NCBI RefSeq assembly: GCF_029989365.1
Contig: NZ_JAPRAQ010000016.1
Span: 62,001-126,000, forward strand
DNA from: Bradyrhizobium sp. Arg816
Lineage (GTDB): Bacteria > Pseudomonadota > Alphaproteobacteria > Rhizobiales > Xanthobacteraceae
Direction of reading: 5' to 3'
Length of the DNA: 64,000 nucleotides
The notes below the pieces were generated by a model. The model did no database searches. It had not been told where the DNA came from and saw nothing but the letters and a program-made list of their open reading frames with translations. Position numbers and translations under genes: made by a program. Of the stretch, positions 9,459-18,648 are shown in pieces; position 1 is the stretch's first letter; every line of letters begins with the position of its first letter.

Positions 9459-9953
9459 TCACCGGTACGGCGCGTCGAGCTCGATCGCTTTCGCGATCTC
9501 GCGTTCCCAGCGGTCGCCATTGGCGAGCAGCTTGGCCTTGTCATAGAACAGTTCCTCGCGGGTCTCGGTCGCGAACTCGAAGTTCGGACCTTCGACGATG
9601 GCGTCGACCGGACAAGCCTCCTGGCAGAGGCCGCAATAGATGCACTTCACCATGTCGATGTCGTAGCGCACGGTGCGGCGGGTGCCGTCGTTGCGGCGTG
9701 GGCCGGCCTCGATGGTGATGGCCTGCGCAGGGCAAATGGCTTCGCACAGCTTGCAGGCGATGCAGCGCTCTTCGCCGTTCGGATAGCGGCGCAGCGCATG
9801 CTCGCCGCGGAAGCGCGGCGAGATCGGGCCCTTCTCGAAGGGATAGTTCAGCGTCGGCTTCGGCTGGAAGAAATAGCGCATGGCGAGGAAGAACGCCGAG
9901 ACGAATTCCGACAGCAGGAGCGAGCGTGCAGTGGCGTTGACATTGATACCCAT
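9459..9953 (-). CDS. nuoI: NADH-quinone oxidoreductase subunit I (2x[4Fe-4S])
   Basis: A 164-residue ferredoxin-like subunit holding clusters N6a and N6b. Both cysteine motifs are present: CIACKLCEAICP and CIYCGLCQEACP. The N-terminal amphipathic region anchors it to the membrane arm. It passes electrons from NuoG towards N2 in NuoB. Genes on either side are 7 (nuoH) and 9 (nuoJ) bases away. Confidence 0.97.
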   Translation of the reverse strand: MGINVNATARSLLLSEFVSAFFLAMRYFFQPKPTLNYPFEKGPISPRFRGEHALRRYPNGEERCIACKLCEAICPAQAITIEAGPRRNDGTRRTVRYDIDMVKCIYCGLCQEACPVDAIVEGPNFEFATETREELFYDKAKLLANGDRWEREIAKAIELDAPYR

Positions 9954-9960
9954 GACGGCC

Positions 9961-11028
9961 TCACTTCGGCGCGATGCCGGCGAAATGCAGCACGCCAGCC
10001 ACCACGACCACCATCGCCAGCGACAGCGGCAGGAACACCTTCCAGCCGAGGCGCATCAGTTGGTCGTAGCGGTAGCGCGGCACGATCGCCTTTGCCATCG
10101 CGAACAGGAAGAACATGAAGAACACTTTGAGCGAGAACCAGATGATCCCCGGCACCCAGTTGAAGGGCGGCAGGTCCACCGGCGGCAACCAGCCTCCGAG
10201 GAACAGGATCGTCGCCAGCGCGCACATCGTGACGATCGCGACATACTCGCCGAGCATGAACAGCAGATACGGCGTCGAGCCGTATTCGACCATGAAGCCG
10301 GCGACGAGCTCTGATTCAGCTTCCACGAGGTCGAAGGGCGGACGGTTGGTTTCCGCCAGCGCCGAGACGTAGAAGATCACGAACATCGGGAACAGCGGCC
10401 ACACATACCAGTTCAGGATGGTGAGCTGCGGCAACCCGATCAGGCTGGCGAGGCCACGGGCATGCTGGGCCTCGACCACGGCCGACAGGTTCAGCGTACC
10501 GGCGCAGAGCAGCACCGTGATGATGACGAAGCCGATCGAGACCTCGTAGGACACCATCTGCGCCGCCGAGCGCAGCGCGGCCAGGAACGGGTATTTCGAG
10601 TTCGACGACCAGCCGGCCATGATGATGCCGTAGATCGACAGCGACGAGATCGCGAAGATGAAGAGCACGCCGACATTGATGTCGGAGATCACCCAGCCGA
10701 GATTGGTCGGGATCACCGCCCAGGCCGCGAGCGCGAGCACGCATGAGACCAAGGGAGCAAGGAGAAACACGCCCTTGTTGGCGCCGGACGGGATGATCGG
10801 CTCCTTCAGCACGAATTTCAGCAGGTCGGCGAAGGACTGCAGCAGGCCCCAGGGGCCGACCACGTTCGGGCCGCGACGGATCTGCACCGCAGCCCAGATC
10901 TTGCGGTCGGCGAGCAGGATGTAGGCGATCGCGACCAGCAGGACGACGAGCACCAGGACGCTCTCCGCGACCATGATGATCAGCGGCCAGAGGAAACCGG
11001 TCCAGAATGCGCTTTCGAAGAATTCCAT
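9961..11028 (-). CDS. nuoH: NADH-quinone oxidoreductase subunit H
   Basis: A 355-residue subunit with about eight membrane helices that forms the quinone chamber with NuoB and NuoD. Landmarks are RRGPNVVGPWGLLQ in the first cytoplasmic loop and AETNRPPFDLVEAESELVAG, the charged quinone-channel loop. Length is normal. It begins 4 bases after the nuoG stop. Confidence 0.97.
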   Translation of the reverse strand: MEFFESAFWTGFLWPLIIMVAESVLVLVVLLVAIAYILLADRKIWAAVQIRRGPNVVGPWGLLQSFADLLKFVLKEPIIPSGANKGVFLLAPLVSCVLALAAWAVIPTNLGWVISDINVGVLFIFAISSLSIYGIIMAGWSSNSKYPFLAALRSAAQMVSYEVSIGFVIITVLLCAGTLNLSAVVEAQHARGLASLIGLPQLTILNWYVWPLFPMFVIFYVSALAETNRPPFDLVEAESELVAGFMVEYGSTPYLLFMLGEYVAIVTMCALATILFLGGWLPPVDLPPFNWVPGIIWFSLKVFFMFFLFAMAKAIVPRYRYDQLMRLGWKVFLPLSLAMVVVVAGVLHFAGIAPK

Positions 11029-11032
11029 CGGC

Positions 11033-13108
11033 TCACTCCGCTGCGGTCAGCATCTGCCCGGAGGCAAGCCGCGAGCATTCCGCCATCACGGCGGACGCAC
11101 GCGCGATTGGGTTGGTCAAATAGAAGTCCTCGATCGCCGCCTTGAACGGCGCCTTCTCGGGCGAACCGCCCTTCCCGGCCAGCTTCTTGATCTGGTCGGC
11201 GGAACCGGCCTCGATCTGGTCGAGACGGATCAGGTGCGGCACGGCCTTGAAGATCGCCTGGCGAAGCGCCGACAGCGAATCGTAGCCGAGCTTCTTGCCG
11301 AGCGCCTCCGACAGGGCGCGCACGATCGCCCAGTCCTCGCGGGCTTCGCCCGGCGGGAACGCGGCGCGGCCGGTCATCTGCACGCGACCTTCGGTGTTGA
11401 CGTAGATCGCGGACTTCTCGGTGTAGGCGGCGGCCGGCAGGATGACGTCGGCGCGATGCGCGCCGCGGTCGCCATGGGTGCCGATATAGACGACGAAGGT
11501 GCCATCCGACGGCTTGATCTCGTCGGCGCCAAGCAGGAACAGCAGGTCCAGCGTGCCGAAGGTCGTCATCTGCGCCGCGTTCAGCCCGCCCCCACCGGCG
11601 ACAAAGCCGATGTCGAGTGCGCCGACGCGCGAGGCGGTCTCGTGCAGCACGGCAAAACCGTTCCAGCCGTCCTTCACCGCGCCGACATCGAGCGCGAGCT
11701 TGGCGGCGGCGGCGAGAATGGCGGCGCCGTCGTGACGCGAGGCCGCGCCCGCGCCGACCAGGATGATCGGGTTCTTGGCGTTCTTCAGCACGTCCATGAA
11801 GGAGTGCTTGCCGGCCGCGAGCTCGCCGAGCGTGTCGGTGCCCGCACCCAGATGATCATAGTCGTAGGTCAGGTCGACCTTGGCGCCGATCACGCCGACC
11901 TTGAAGCCGCCGGCGCGCCAGCGCTTGCGGATGCGGGCGTTGAACACGGCCGCTTCCTTGCGCGGATTGGCGCCGATGATGAGCAGCGCGTCGGCCTGCT
12001 CGACGCCGACCAGCGTCGGATTGAAGATGTAGGAGCCGCGGCCGAGCGCGGGATCGAAGGCGTCGCCGCCCTGCACGGCCAGATTGCCCGAGCCGTATTT
12101 GGCGAGCAGGTCCTTCAGCGCGAACATCTCTTCGACGCCGGCGAGGTCGCCGGCGATCGCGCCGATGCGCTTGCCGTCGGTGCGCGCCGCCTTCGCGGCG
12201 ATCGCGGCGAAGGCTTCGGGCCAGCTCGCAGCGCGCAGCTTGCCGGCTTCGCGGATATAGGGCCGGTCGAGGCGCTGGGTGCGCAGGCCGTCGACGACGT
12301 GGCGGGTCTTGTCGGAGATCCACTCCTCGTTCACGGCCTCGTTGATGCGCGGCAGCACGCGCATCACCTCACGGCCGCGGGTGTCGACGCGGATCGCCGA
12401 GCCGACGCCATCCATCACGTCGATCGACTGAGTCTTGCCGAGCTCCCACGGGCGCGCCGCAAAAGCATAGGGCTTCGAGGTCAGCGCGCCGACCGGGCAG
12501 ATGTCGACGAGATTGCCCTGCAATTCGGACGTCAGCGCGTGCTCGAGATAGGTCGTGATCTCCATGTCCTCGCCGCGGCCGGTGGCGCCCATCTCGGGCG
12601 CGCCGGCGACTTCCGCCGAGAAGCGGACGCAGCGCGTGCACTGGATGCAGCGGTTCATCGAGGTCTTGACCAGCGCGCCGAGGTATTTGTCCTCGACGGC
12701 GCGCTTGTTCTCGGCGAAGCGGCTGGTGTCGACACCATAGCCCATCGCCTGGTCCTGGAGGTCGCACTCGCCACCCTGGTCGCAGATCGGGCAGTCCAGC
12801 GGATGGTTGATGAGAAGGAATTCCATCACGCCTTCGCGCGCCTTCTTCACCATCGGCGAACGCGTGGAGATTTCCGGCGGCTCGCCCTTGGGGCCCGGAC
12901 GGCAATCGCGCACGCCCCAGGCGCAGCTTGCGACCGGCTTCGGGCCGCCCTTCACTTCGACGAGGCACATCCGGCAATTGCCGGCGATCGACAGCCGCTC
13001 GTGATAGCAGAAGCGCGGAATCTCGGCGCCCGCGGCTTCGCACGCCTGGAGCAGCGTGTACTCGGCGGGGACATCGATCTCTTTGCCGTCGATGATGAGC
13101 TTGGTCAT
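11033..13108 (-). CDS. nuoG: NADH-quinone oxidoreductase subunit G
   Basis: A 691-residue electron-transfer subunit. The N-terminal [2Fe-2S] domain shows CRMCLVE, the His-ligated cluster shows HPLDCPICDQGGECDLQD, and two [4Fe-4S] motifs are CIQCTRCVRF and DICPVGALTSKP. The remainder is a catalytically inactive molybdopterin-oxidoreductase-like fold, as in other NuoG proteins. It starts 5 bases after the nuoF stop. Confidence 0.97.
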   Translation of the reverse strand: MTKLIIDGKEIDVPAEYTLLQACEAAGAEIPRFCYHERLSIAGNCRMCLVEVKGGPKPVASCAWGVRDCRPGPKGEPPEISTRSPMVKKAREGVMEFLLINHPLDCPICDQGGECDLQDQAMGYGVDTSRFAENKRAVEDKYLGALVKTSMNRCIQCTRCVRFSAEVAGAPEMGATGRGEDMEITTYLEHALTSELQGNLVDICPVGALTSKPYAFAARPWELGKTQSIDVMDGVGSAIRVDTRGREVMRVLPRINEAVNEEWISDKTRHVVDGLRTQRLDRPYIREAGKLRAASWPEAFAAIAAKAARTDGKRIGAIAGDLAGVEEMFALKDLLAKYGSGNLAVQGGDAFDPALGRGSYIFNPTLVGVEQADALLIIGANPRKEAAVFNARIRKRWRAGGFKVGVIGAKVDLTYDYDHLGAGTDTLGELAAGKHSFMDVLKNAKNPIILVGAGAASRHDGAAILAAAAKLALDVGAVKDGWNGFAVLHETASRVGALDIGFVAGGGGLNAAQMTTFGTLDLLFLLGADEIKPSDGTFVVYIGTHGDRGAHRADVILPAAAYTEKSAIYVNTEGRVQMTGRAAFPPGEAREDWAIVRALSEALGKKLGYDSLSALRQAIFKAVPHLIRLDQIEAGSADQIKKLAGKGGSPEKAPFKAAIEDFYLTNPIARASAVMAECSRLASGQMLTAAE

Positions 13109-13113
13109 TCTCT

Positions 13114-14439
13114 CTACTCCGCCGCGACCATGTTCACGGGATCGCGGACGCCGATATCGTCGATGTCAGCCTTGTGCGAATACTGGTCGATGCGCGCTTC
13201 GATCTCGTGACGGAAATGCGCGATCAGGCCCTGGATCGGCCAGGCGGCTGCGTCGCCGAGCGCGCAGATGGTGTGGCCTTCGACCTGTTTCGTCACCTCC
13301 AGCAGCATGTCGATTTCGCGCTTGTGGGCGCGGCCGTCGGCCATGCGGGTCAAGACGCGCCACATCCAGCCGGTGCCTTCGCGGCACGGCGTGCACTGGC
13401 CGCAGCTCTCGTGCTTGTAGAAATAGGAGATGCGGGCGATGGAGCGGATCAGGTCGGTCGACTTGTCCATCACGATCACGGCCGCGGTGCCGAGGCCCGA
13501 GCGCAGCTTGCTCAAGCTGTCGAAATCCATCGGCGTGTCGATGATCTGCTCGGCCGGCACCATGCGCACCGAGGAGCCGCCGGGGATCACGGCCTTGAGG
13601 TTGTCCCAGCCGCCGCGGATGCCGCCGCAATGCTTCTCGATCAGCTCACGGAACGGAATGCCCATGGCCTCTTCGACGTTGCAGGGCCGCTCGACATGGC
13701 CGGAGATGCAGAACAGCTTGGTGCCGACATTGTTCGGACGGCCGATGCCGGCGAACCAGGCCGCGCCGCGGCGCAGGATGTCGGGCGCAACCGCGATCGA
13801 CTCGACGTTGTTGACGGTGGTCGGGCAGCCAAACAGGCCGACATTGGCCGGGAACGGCGGCTTCAGGCGCGGCTGGCCCTTCTTGCCCTCGAGGCTTTCG
13901 AGCAGCGCGGTCTCCTCGCCGCAGATATAGGCGCCGGCGCCGTGCGCGACGTAGATGTCGAACGGCCAGCCGTTGACATTGTCCTTGCCGACGAGCTTCG
14001 CCTCATAGGCCTGGTCGATCGCGGCCTGGAGATGCTCGCGCTCGCGGATGAACTCGCCGCGGACATAGATGTAGCAGGCATGCGCGTTCATAGCGCAGCT
14101 CGCGATCAGGCAGCCTTCGATCAGGAGATGCGGATCGTGCCGCATGATCTCGCGATCCTTGCAGGTGCCGGGCTCGGATTCGTCGGCGTTGACGACGAGA
14201 TAGCTCGGCCGGCCGTCGGTCGATTCCTTCGGCATGAACGACCATTTCAGGCCGGTCGGGAAGCCGGCACCACCGCGCCCGCGCAGGCCCGAGGCCTTCA
14301 TCTCGTTGATGATCCAGTCACGGCCCTTGTCGATGATATTCTTCGTACCATCCCAGGCGCCGCGGCGCCGCGCGCCCTCGAGCCCCCAATCGTGGAGGCC
14401 GTAGAGGTTCTTGAAGATGCGGTCCTTGTCCTCGAGCAT
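13114..14439 (-). CDS. nuoF: NADH-quinone oxidoreductase subunit F (NADH/FMN site)
   Basis: A 441-residue subunit that oxidises NADH. The FMN/NADH loop is GRGGAGFPTGLKW, ADESEPGTCKDRE lines the flavin pocket, and the N3 cluster motif is ESCGQCTPCREG followed by a distal cysteine in HTICALGDAAAW. Length is normal. It is 15 bases downstream of a small membrane-protein gene that separates it from nuoE. Confidence 0.97.
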   Translation of the reverse strand: MLEDKDRIFKNLYGLHDWGLEGARRRGAWDGTKNIIDKGRDWIINEMKASGLRGRGGAGFPTGLKWSFMPKESTDGRPSYLVVNADESEPGTCKDREIMRHDPHLLIEGCLIASCAMNAHACYIYVRGEFIREREHLQAAIDQAYEAKLVGKDNVNGWPFDIYVAHGAGAYICGEETALLESLEGKKGQPRLKPPFPANVGLFGCPTTVNNVESIAVAPDILRRGAAWFAGIGRPNNVGTKLFCISGHVERPCNVEEAMGIPFRELIEKHCGGIRGGWDNLKAVIPGGSSVRMVPAEQIIDTPMDFDSLSKLRSGLGTAAVIVMDKSTDLIRSIARISYFYKHESCGQCTPCREGTGWMWRVLTRMADGRAHKREIDMLLEVTKQVEGHTICALGDAAAWPIQGLIAHFRHEIEARIDQYSHKADIDDIGVRDPVNMVAAE

Positions 14440-14454
14440 TTCAGTGCTTTCCGA

Positions 14455-14619
14455 TCAACGATTGGACTGCTTGTAGGCGAGTCCGGCGGCGCAGACGGCG
14501 AAGGTCAGCGCCCAGAGTAGACTGCTCTCCTGCGTCGCGTTCATCACGAAGCGCTGCAGCAGGAACATGAAGGCGGCCGCGACCGCGGCGTGCATGGCGA
14601 CGAAGCCCCATTTGTTCAC
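14455..14619 (-). CDS. 54-residue two-helix membrane protein between nuoE and nuoF
   Basis: Two hydrophobic segments are visible (about residues 5-24 with AAVAAAFMFLL, and 33-48 with LLWALTFAVCAAGLA), with a basic tail YKQSNR. I prefer a GTG start at 14619 because GGAGGG lies 9 bases upstream and the product then begins with the hydrophobic region. An in-frame ATG at 14655 overlapping the nuoE stop as TGATG would give 66 residues. No family was recognised; its place inside the complex I operon suggests an accessory or assembly role, but this is inference. Confidence 0.7.
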   Translation of the reverse strand: MNKWGFVAMHAAVAAAFMFLLQRFVMNATQESSLLWALTFAVCAAGLAYKQSNR

Positions 14620-14654
14620 GGCCTCGTTCCCTCCAATTGCGGGGAGATCACGCA

Positions 14655-15266
14655 TCAGGTGATCTCCTTCAGCGTGGTCGGCCCACCCGTCGGCGCCGAG
14701 AACTGGCGGCCGTTCTGCGGACCCGGCTTTGGCGGATTGCCCGAGGCGAAGCCGTCGAGCACCTTGCCAAAGGTCTCCTTGGTCAAATCCTCATAGGTGT
14801 CCTTGCCGATCAGCACCATCGGCGCATTCACGCAGGCACCGAGGCACTCCACCTCTTCCCAGCTGAAATTGCCGTCCTTGGACAGATGGAACGGCTCGTG
14901 GTGGATGCGATGCTCGCAGACGTGGATGAGATCCTCGGCACCGCGCAGGCGGCACGGCGTGGTGCCGCAGACCTGGACGTGGGCCTTCTTGCCGACGGGA
15001 GCGAGCTGGAACATCGTGTAGAAGGTCGCGACTTCCAGCACGCGGATATAGGGCATGTCGAGCAGATCGGCGACGGCGCGGATCGCGGCTTCCGACACCC
15101 AGCCGTCGTGCTGTTCCTGGACGCGCCAGAGGATGGCGATGACAGCGGAGGCTTGCCGGCCGGCCGGATATTTCGCGATCTGCTGCTTGGCGAATGCGAG
15201 GTTCTCGTCCGTAAACGCAAAGCTCGCGGGCTGGACTTCCTTCGGTGCTAATCGGCGAACAGACAT
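14655..15266 (-). CDS. nuoE: NADH-quinone oxidoreductase subunit E
   Basis: A 203-residue thioredoxin-fold subunit carrying the [2Fe-2S] cluster N1a. The four cysteines appear in VCGTTPCRLRG and ECLGACVNAPM. The C-terminal extension after the cluster domain (about residues 150-203) is Gly/Pro-rich, as often seen in alphaproteobacterial NuoE. It follows the fkbM gene by 10 bases. Confidence 0.96.
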   Translation of the reverse strand: MSVRRLAPKEVQPASFAFTDENLAFAKQQIAKYPAGRQASAVIAILWRVQEQHDGWVSEAAIRAVADLLDMPYIRVLEVATFYTMFQLAPVGKKAHVQVCGTTPCRLRGAEDLIHVCEHRIHHEPFHLSKDGNFSWEEVECLGACVNAPMVLIGKDTYEDLTKETFGKVLDGFASGNPPKPGPQNGRQFSAPTGGPTTLKEIT

Positions 15267-15276
15267 CTCTTATCTC

Positions 15277-16239
15277 TCACTGCATACGGCGCGCGGTTTT
15301 CGCATTCAGGGCATCGATCCTGTCCTGCCAAAATGCGCTTGCGGTGCCGAAAACGTTGTAGCCGACGTGGGTCGAGACCTTGATGCGGTCGAGGATCGAC
15401 AGCTCGGTCACGGTCTCCATCCGGTTGCTGCGCGGATCGAACACGATCAGCTTCAGCGGCGTCTGTTCGAGGATAAAGCGCGACACCGCATGGCTGCGAT
15501 CGCTGCCGTGCTCTTCACACATGATGACGCTGTCGGTCTCGAGCAGCCGTGCGCCGCCCTTGATCGCCTCGATCTCGACGCCCTCGACGTCGAGCTTGAT
15601 CAGGTACTTGCCGTGGGCCGCCACCTTGCCGTCGTCGATCAGATTGTCGAGCGCGATGACAGGCACGTCCTCGCCGCCCGCCGACGGTGCGCCGGCGATG
15701 CTGAAGGCCTCATGCTTGGTGCCTGACAGCCGCGCGGTGCCACGTGCCGCACCGATCGCGCATTTCAGGGTCTCGAAGCGGTAGCCGTTGACGCGGGCGT
15801 TGTTGGCGAGCTTCGGATAGTTCTGCCCCGATGGCTCGATCGCAATCGCCTTGTGCGACCCGAACGGCTTGCTCGAGACCAGCACCGACCAGTAGCCGTA
15901 ATTGGCGCCGCAATCGAGCAGCGTGTAGTCGACGTCGATGGAGTCGGCGAACAAGACCTCCAGCTCGTCTTCGTAGTTGTACGAGCGGTTGAGCAGCTTG
16001 CTCCAATAGCCGTCGCCGTAGGGGAATTCGAACACGGCGTCGGGATTGAGCCTGATCGCGATGTTGCGCTCGGGCAGCGTTTTCCGCAGCAGGTTCGCGC
16101 AGGCGATGTAGCCCATATGCGAGAAGTGCGACGAGATCTTCGATCCCGTCACCAGCGCCAAGGCAGCCGTCCGCTCCCACAGGTTGGCCCCTTCAAGGGC
16201 CCCCGAGGCACGGTCAAACTGGATTGGCGCCTGCGCCAT
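15277..16239 (-). CDS. FkbM family methyltransferase inside the nuo operon
   Basis: A 320-residue SAM-dependent methyltransferase. Motif I is LLDCGANYGYW (from about residue 107), the acidic end of the next strand is AIEPSGQNYPKL, and the FkbM-type KLDVEGVEIEAIKGG follows. Its ATG overlaps the nuoD stop as TGATG, which fixes the start at 16239 and implies translational coupling. nuoE begins 10 bases after its stop. FkbM proteins usually O-methylate sugars or small metabolites; the substrate here is unknown. It is not the MidA/NDUFAF7 family known to methylate the NuoD homologue. Confidence 0.87.
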   Translation of the reverse strand: MAQAPIQFDRASGALEGANLWERTAALALVTGSKISSHFSHMGYIACANLLRKTLPERNIAIRLNPDAVFEFPYGDGYWSKLLNRSYNYEDELEVLFADSIDVDYTLLDCGANYGYWSVLVSSKPFGSHKAIAIEPSGQNYPKLANNARVNGYRFETLKCAIGAARGTARLSGTKHEAFSIAGAPSAGGEDVPVIALDNLIDDGKVAAHGKYLIKLDVEGVEIEAIKGGARLLETDSVIMCEEHGSDRSHAVSRFILEQTPLKLIVFDPRSNRMETVTELSILDRIKVSTHVGYNVFGTASAFWQDRIDALNAKTARRMQ

Positions 16240-17435
16240 CACCGATCGACCTCTCCGAACACGATGTCGAGCGAGCCGAGGATCGCCGAGACGTCGGCGA
16301 GCAGATGGCCGCGGCAGATGTGGTCCATCGCCTGCAGATGGGCAAAGCCCGGCGCGCGGATCTTGCACTTGTAGGGCTTGTTGGTGCCGTCGGAGATCAG
16401 ATAGACGCCAAACTCGCCCTTCGGCGCCTCGACCGCGGCATAGACTTCGCCAGCCGGCACGTGGACGCCTTCGGTGTAGAGCTTGAAGTGGTGGATCAGC
16501 GCTTCCATCGAGCGCTTCATCTCGCCGCGGCGCGGCGGGGCGACCTTGTTGTCCTCGACGACAACAGGCCCCTTCCCGTCGGCAGCATTCAGCTTCTGGA
16601 TGCACTGCTTCATGATGCGCACGGACTGGCGCATCTCTTCCATGCGGATCAGGTAGCGATCGTAGCAGTCGCCGTTCTTGCCGATCGGGATGTCGAAATC
16701 CATCTCGGCGTAGCACTCATAGGGCTGCGACTTGCGCAGGTCCCAGGCCGCGCCCGAGCCGCGCACCATGACGCCCGAGAAGCCCCACTCCCAGGCTTCC
16801 TTGAGCGGCACCACGCCGATGTCGACGTTGCGCTGCTTGAAGATGCGGTTGGCGGTGAGGAGGCGGTCGAGGTCTTCCACGACCTTCAGGAACGGATCGC
16901 ACCAGGCCTCGATGTCGTCGACCAGCTTCTGCGGCAGGTCCTGATGCACGCCGCCGACGCGGAAGAAGGCTGCGTGCATACGGCTGCCGGAGGCGCGCTC
17001 GTAGAACACCATCAGCTTCTCGCGCTCTTCGAAGCCCCACAGCGGCGGGGTCAGCGCGCCGACGTCCATCGCCTGCGTGGTGACGTTGAGGAGGTGCGAG
17101 AGGATGCGGCCGATCTCGCAATAGAGCACGCGGATCAACTGGCCGCGGCGCGGCACCTCGATGCCGAGCAGCTTTTCAGCGGCGAGACAGAAGGCATGCT
17201 CCTGGTTCATCGGCGCGACGTAGTCGAGCCGGTCGAAGTACGGGATCGCCTGGAGATAGGTCTTCTGCTCGATCAGCTTTTCGGTGCCGCGGTGAAGCAG
17301 GCCGATATGGGGATCGACGCGGGCGACGATTTCGCCGTCAAGCTCCAGGACCAGACGCAGCACGCCATGCGCGGCCGGATGCTGCGGGCCGAAGTTGATG
17401 GTGAAATTGCGAAGCTGTTCGGGTTGCTCGTTCAT
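16239..17435 (-). CDS. nuoD: NADH-quinone oxidoreductase subunit D
   Basis: A 398-residue 49-kDa subunit that forms the quinone-binding pocket with NuoB. The N-terminal NFGPQHPAAHGVLRL contains the quinone-contacting histidine, and GLLHRGTEKLIE and DRLDYVAPMNQEH follow. The C-terminus ends DIVFGEVDR, as expected for an intact protein. NuoC and NuoD are separate genes here, as in other alphaproteobacteria, whereas E. coli has a fusion. Gap to nuoC is two bases. Confidence 0.97.
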   Translation of the reverse strand: MNEQPEQLRNFTINFGPQHPAAHGVLRLVLELDGEIVARVDPHIGLLHRGTEKLIEQKTYLQAIPYFDRLDYVAPMNQEHAFCLAAEKLLGIEVPRRGQLIRVLYCEIGRILSHLLNVTTQAMDVGALTPPLWGFEEREKLMVFYERASGSRMHAAFFRVGGVHQDLPQKLVDDIEAWCDPFLKVVEDLDRLLTANRIFKQRNVDIGVVPLKEAWEWGFSGVMVRGSGAAWDLRKSQPYECYAEMDFDIPIGKNGDCYDRYLIRMEEMRQSVRIMKQCIQKLNAADGKGPVVVEDNKVAPPRRGEMKRSMEALIHHFKLYTEGVHVPAGEVYAAVEAPKGEFGVYLISDGTNKPYKCKIRAPGFAHLQAMDHICRGHLLADVSAILGSLDIVFGEVDR

Positions 17436-17437
17436 GA

Positions 17438-18049
17438 TCAGACCTTCGGTCCCGCCTTCTCGTCACCGGGAAGCGGATAGTCCGCCCCTTCCCACGGCGA
17501 GAGGAAATCGAACTTGCGGAATTCCTGGTTGAGCCGGACGGGCTCGTACACCACCCGCTTCTCCTGGTCGTCGTAGCGAACCTCGACGAAACCGGTGGTC
17601 GGGAAATCCTTGCGCAGCGGATGACCCTCGAAACCGTAATCGGTCAGCAGGCGGCGCATGTCGGGGTGACCGACGAAGAACACGCCATAGAGATCGTAGG
17701 CCTCGCGCTCGAACCAGTCCGCGCCCGGGAACACGTCGATCAGCGACGGCACCTGCGTGGTCTCGTCGGCCTGCGCCTTGAGCCGGATCCGCGTGTTCAG
17801 GGTCGGAGACAGGAAGTGATAGATCACGTCGAAGCGTTTTTCGCGCGACGGATAGTCCGCGGCCGTGATGTCGGTGAAGTTGATGAACCGGCATTTCGGA
17901 TCGTCGCGGAGGTACTTGACCACCTCGACGATCTTGCTGGCCTCGACATCCACCGTGAGCTGGTTGAAGGCAACCGAATGACCGATGGCGGCGCCCGGAA
18001 GCGCGCTAACGATCGTCTGCCCCAGGGCGTCGAGCTTGGCGTCGTCCAT
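17438..18049 (-). CDS. nuoC: NADH-quinone oxidoreductase subunit C
   Basis: A 203-residue 30-kDa subunit of the peripheral arm. The family signature is EREAYDLYGVFFVGHPDMRRLLTDYG, given here only as the EREAYDLYG start and the DMRRLLTDYGFEGHPLRKDFP end that surround the NuoD contact. I start it at ATG 18049 (MDDAKLDALG); the open frame extends further upstream but only as a shadow of nuoB. It starts 11 bases after the nuoB stop. Confidence 0.96.
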   Translation of the reverse strand: MDDAKLDALGQTIVSALPGAAIGHSVAFNQLTVDVEASKIVEVVKYLRDDPKCRFINFTDITAADYPSREKRFDVIYHFLSPTLNTRIRLKAQADETTQVPSLIDVFPGADWFEREAYDLYGVFFVGHPDMRRLLTDYGFEGHPLRKDFPTTGFVEVRYDDQEKRVVYEPVRLNQEFRKFDFLSPWEGADYPLPGDEKAGPKV

Positions 18050-18060
18050 GACGTAAAACC

Positions 18061-18648
18061 TTAGCGTTCGATGGTGCCGGTGCGGCGGATCTTCTTCTGC
18101 AGCAGCAGCACGCCGTAGAGCAGCGCTTCCGCCGTGGGCGGGCAGCCCGGCACATAGATGTCGATCGGCACGATCCGGTCGCAGCCGCGCACGACCGAGT
18201 AGGAATAGTGGTAGTAGCCGCCGCCGTTGGCGCAGGAGCCCATCGAGATGACGTAGCGCGGCTCGGGCATCTGGTCGTAGACCTTGCGCAGCGCGGGCGC
18301 CATCTTGTTGGTCAGCGTGCCGGCGACGATCATCACGTCGGACTGGCGCGGCGAGGCCCGCGGGGCGAAGCCGAAGCGCTCGACGTCGTAGCGCGGCATC
18401 GAGACTTGCATCATCTCGACCGCGCAGCAGGCGAGACCGAAGGTCATCCACATCAGCGAGCCGGTACGGGCCCAGGTGATGAGGTCGTCGGTCGCGGCCA
18501 CGAAGAAGCCCTTGTCGGACAGCTCGGAGTTGACCTCGAGGAAAAACGGATCATTGGCGCCAACCGGCCTGCCGGTCGACGGATCAAGGATGCCCTTGGG
18601 GGCCGGCGCGACGACCGGACCTGTGGACGATGCAGGGTTCAATCCCAT
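18061..18648 (-). CDS. nuoB: NADH-quinone oxidoreductase subunit B (cluster N2)
   Basis: A 195-residue subunit holding the terminal [4Fe-4S] cluster N2. The tandem cysteines are in GLACCAVEMM (C74-C75), with further ligands in SMGSCANGGG and VPGCPPTAEA. I chose ATG 18648 because GAAAGGAG lies at the right distance; an in-frame ATG at 18669 would add seven residues and lengthen the overlap with nuoA from 10 to 31 bases. Confidence 0.95.
   Translation of the reverse strand: MGLNPASSTGPVVAPAPKGILDPSTGRPVGANDPFFLEVNSELSDKGFFVAATDDLITWARTGSLMWMTFGLACCAVEMMQVSMPRYDVERFGFAPRASPRQSDVMIVAGTLTNKMAPALRKVYDQMPEPRYVISMGSCANGGGYYHYSYSVVRGCDRIVPIDIYVPGCPPTAEALLYGVLLLQKKIRRTGTIER

Noticed and set aside
10973..13210. 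745-residue plus-strand frame opposite nuoG and nuoH
   Set aside because: Shadow of conserved coding sequence; no domain pattern.
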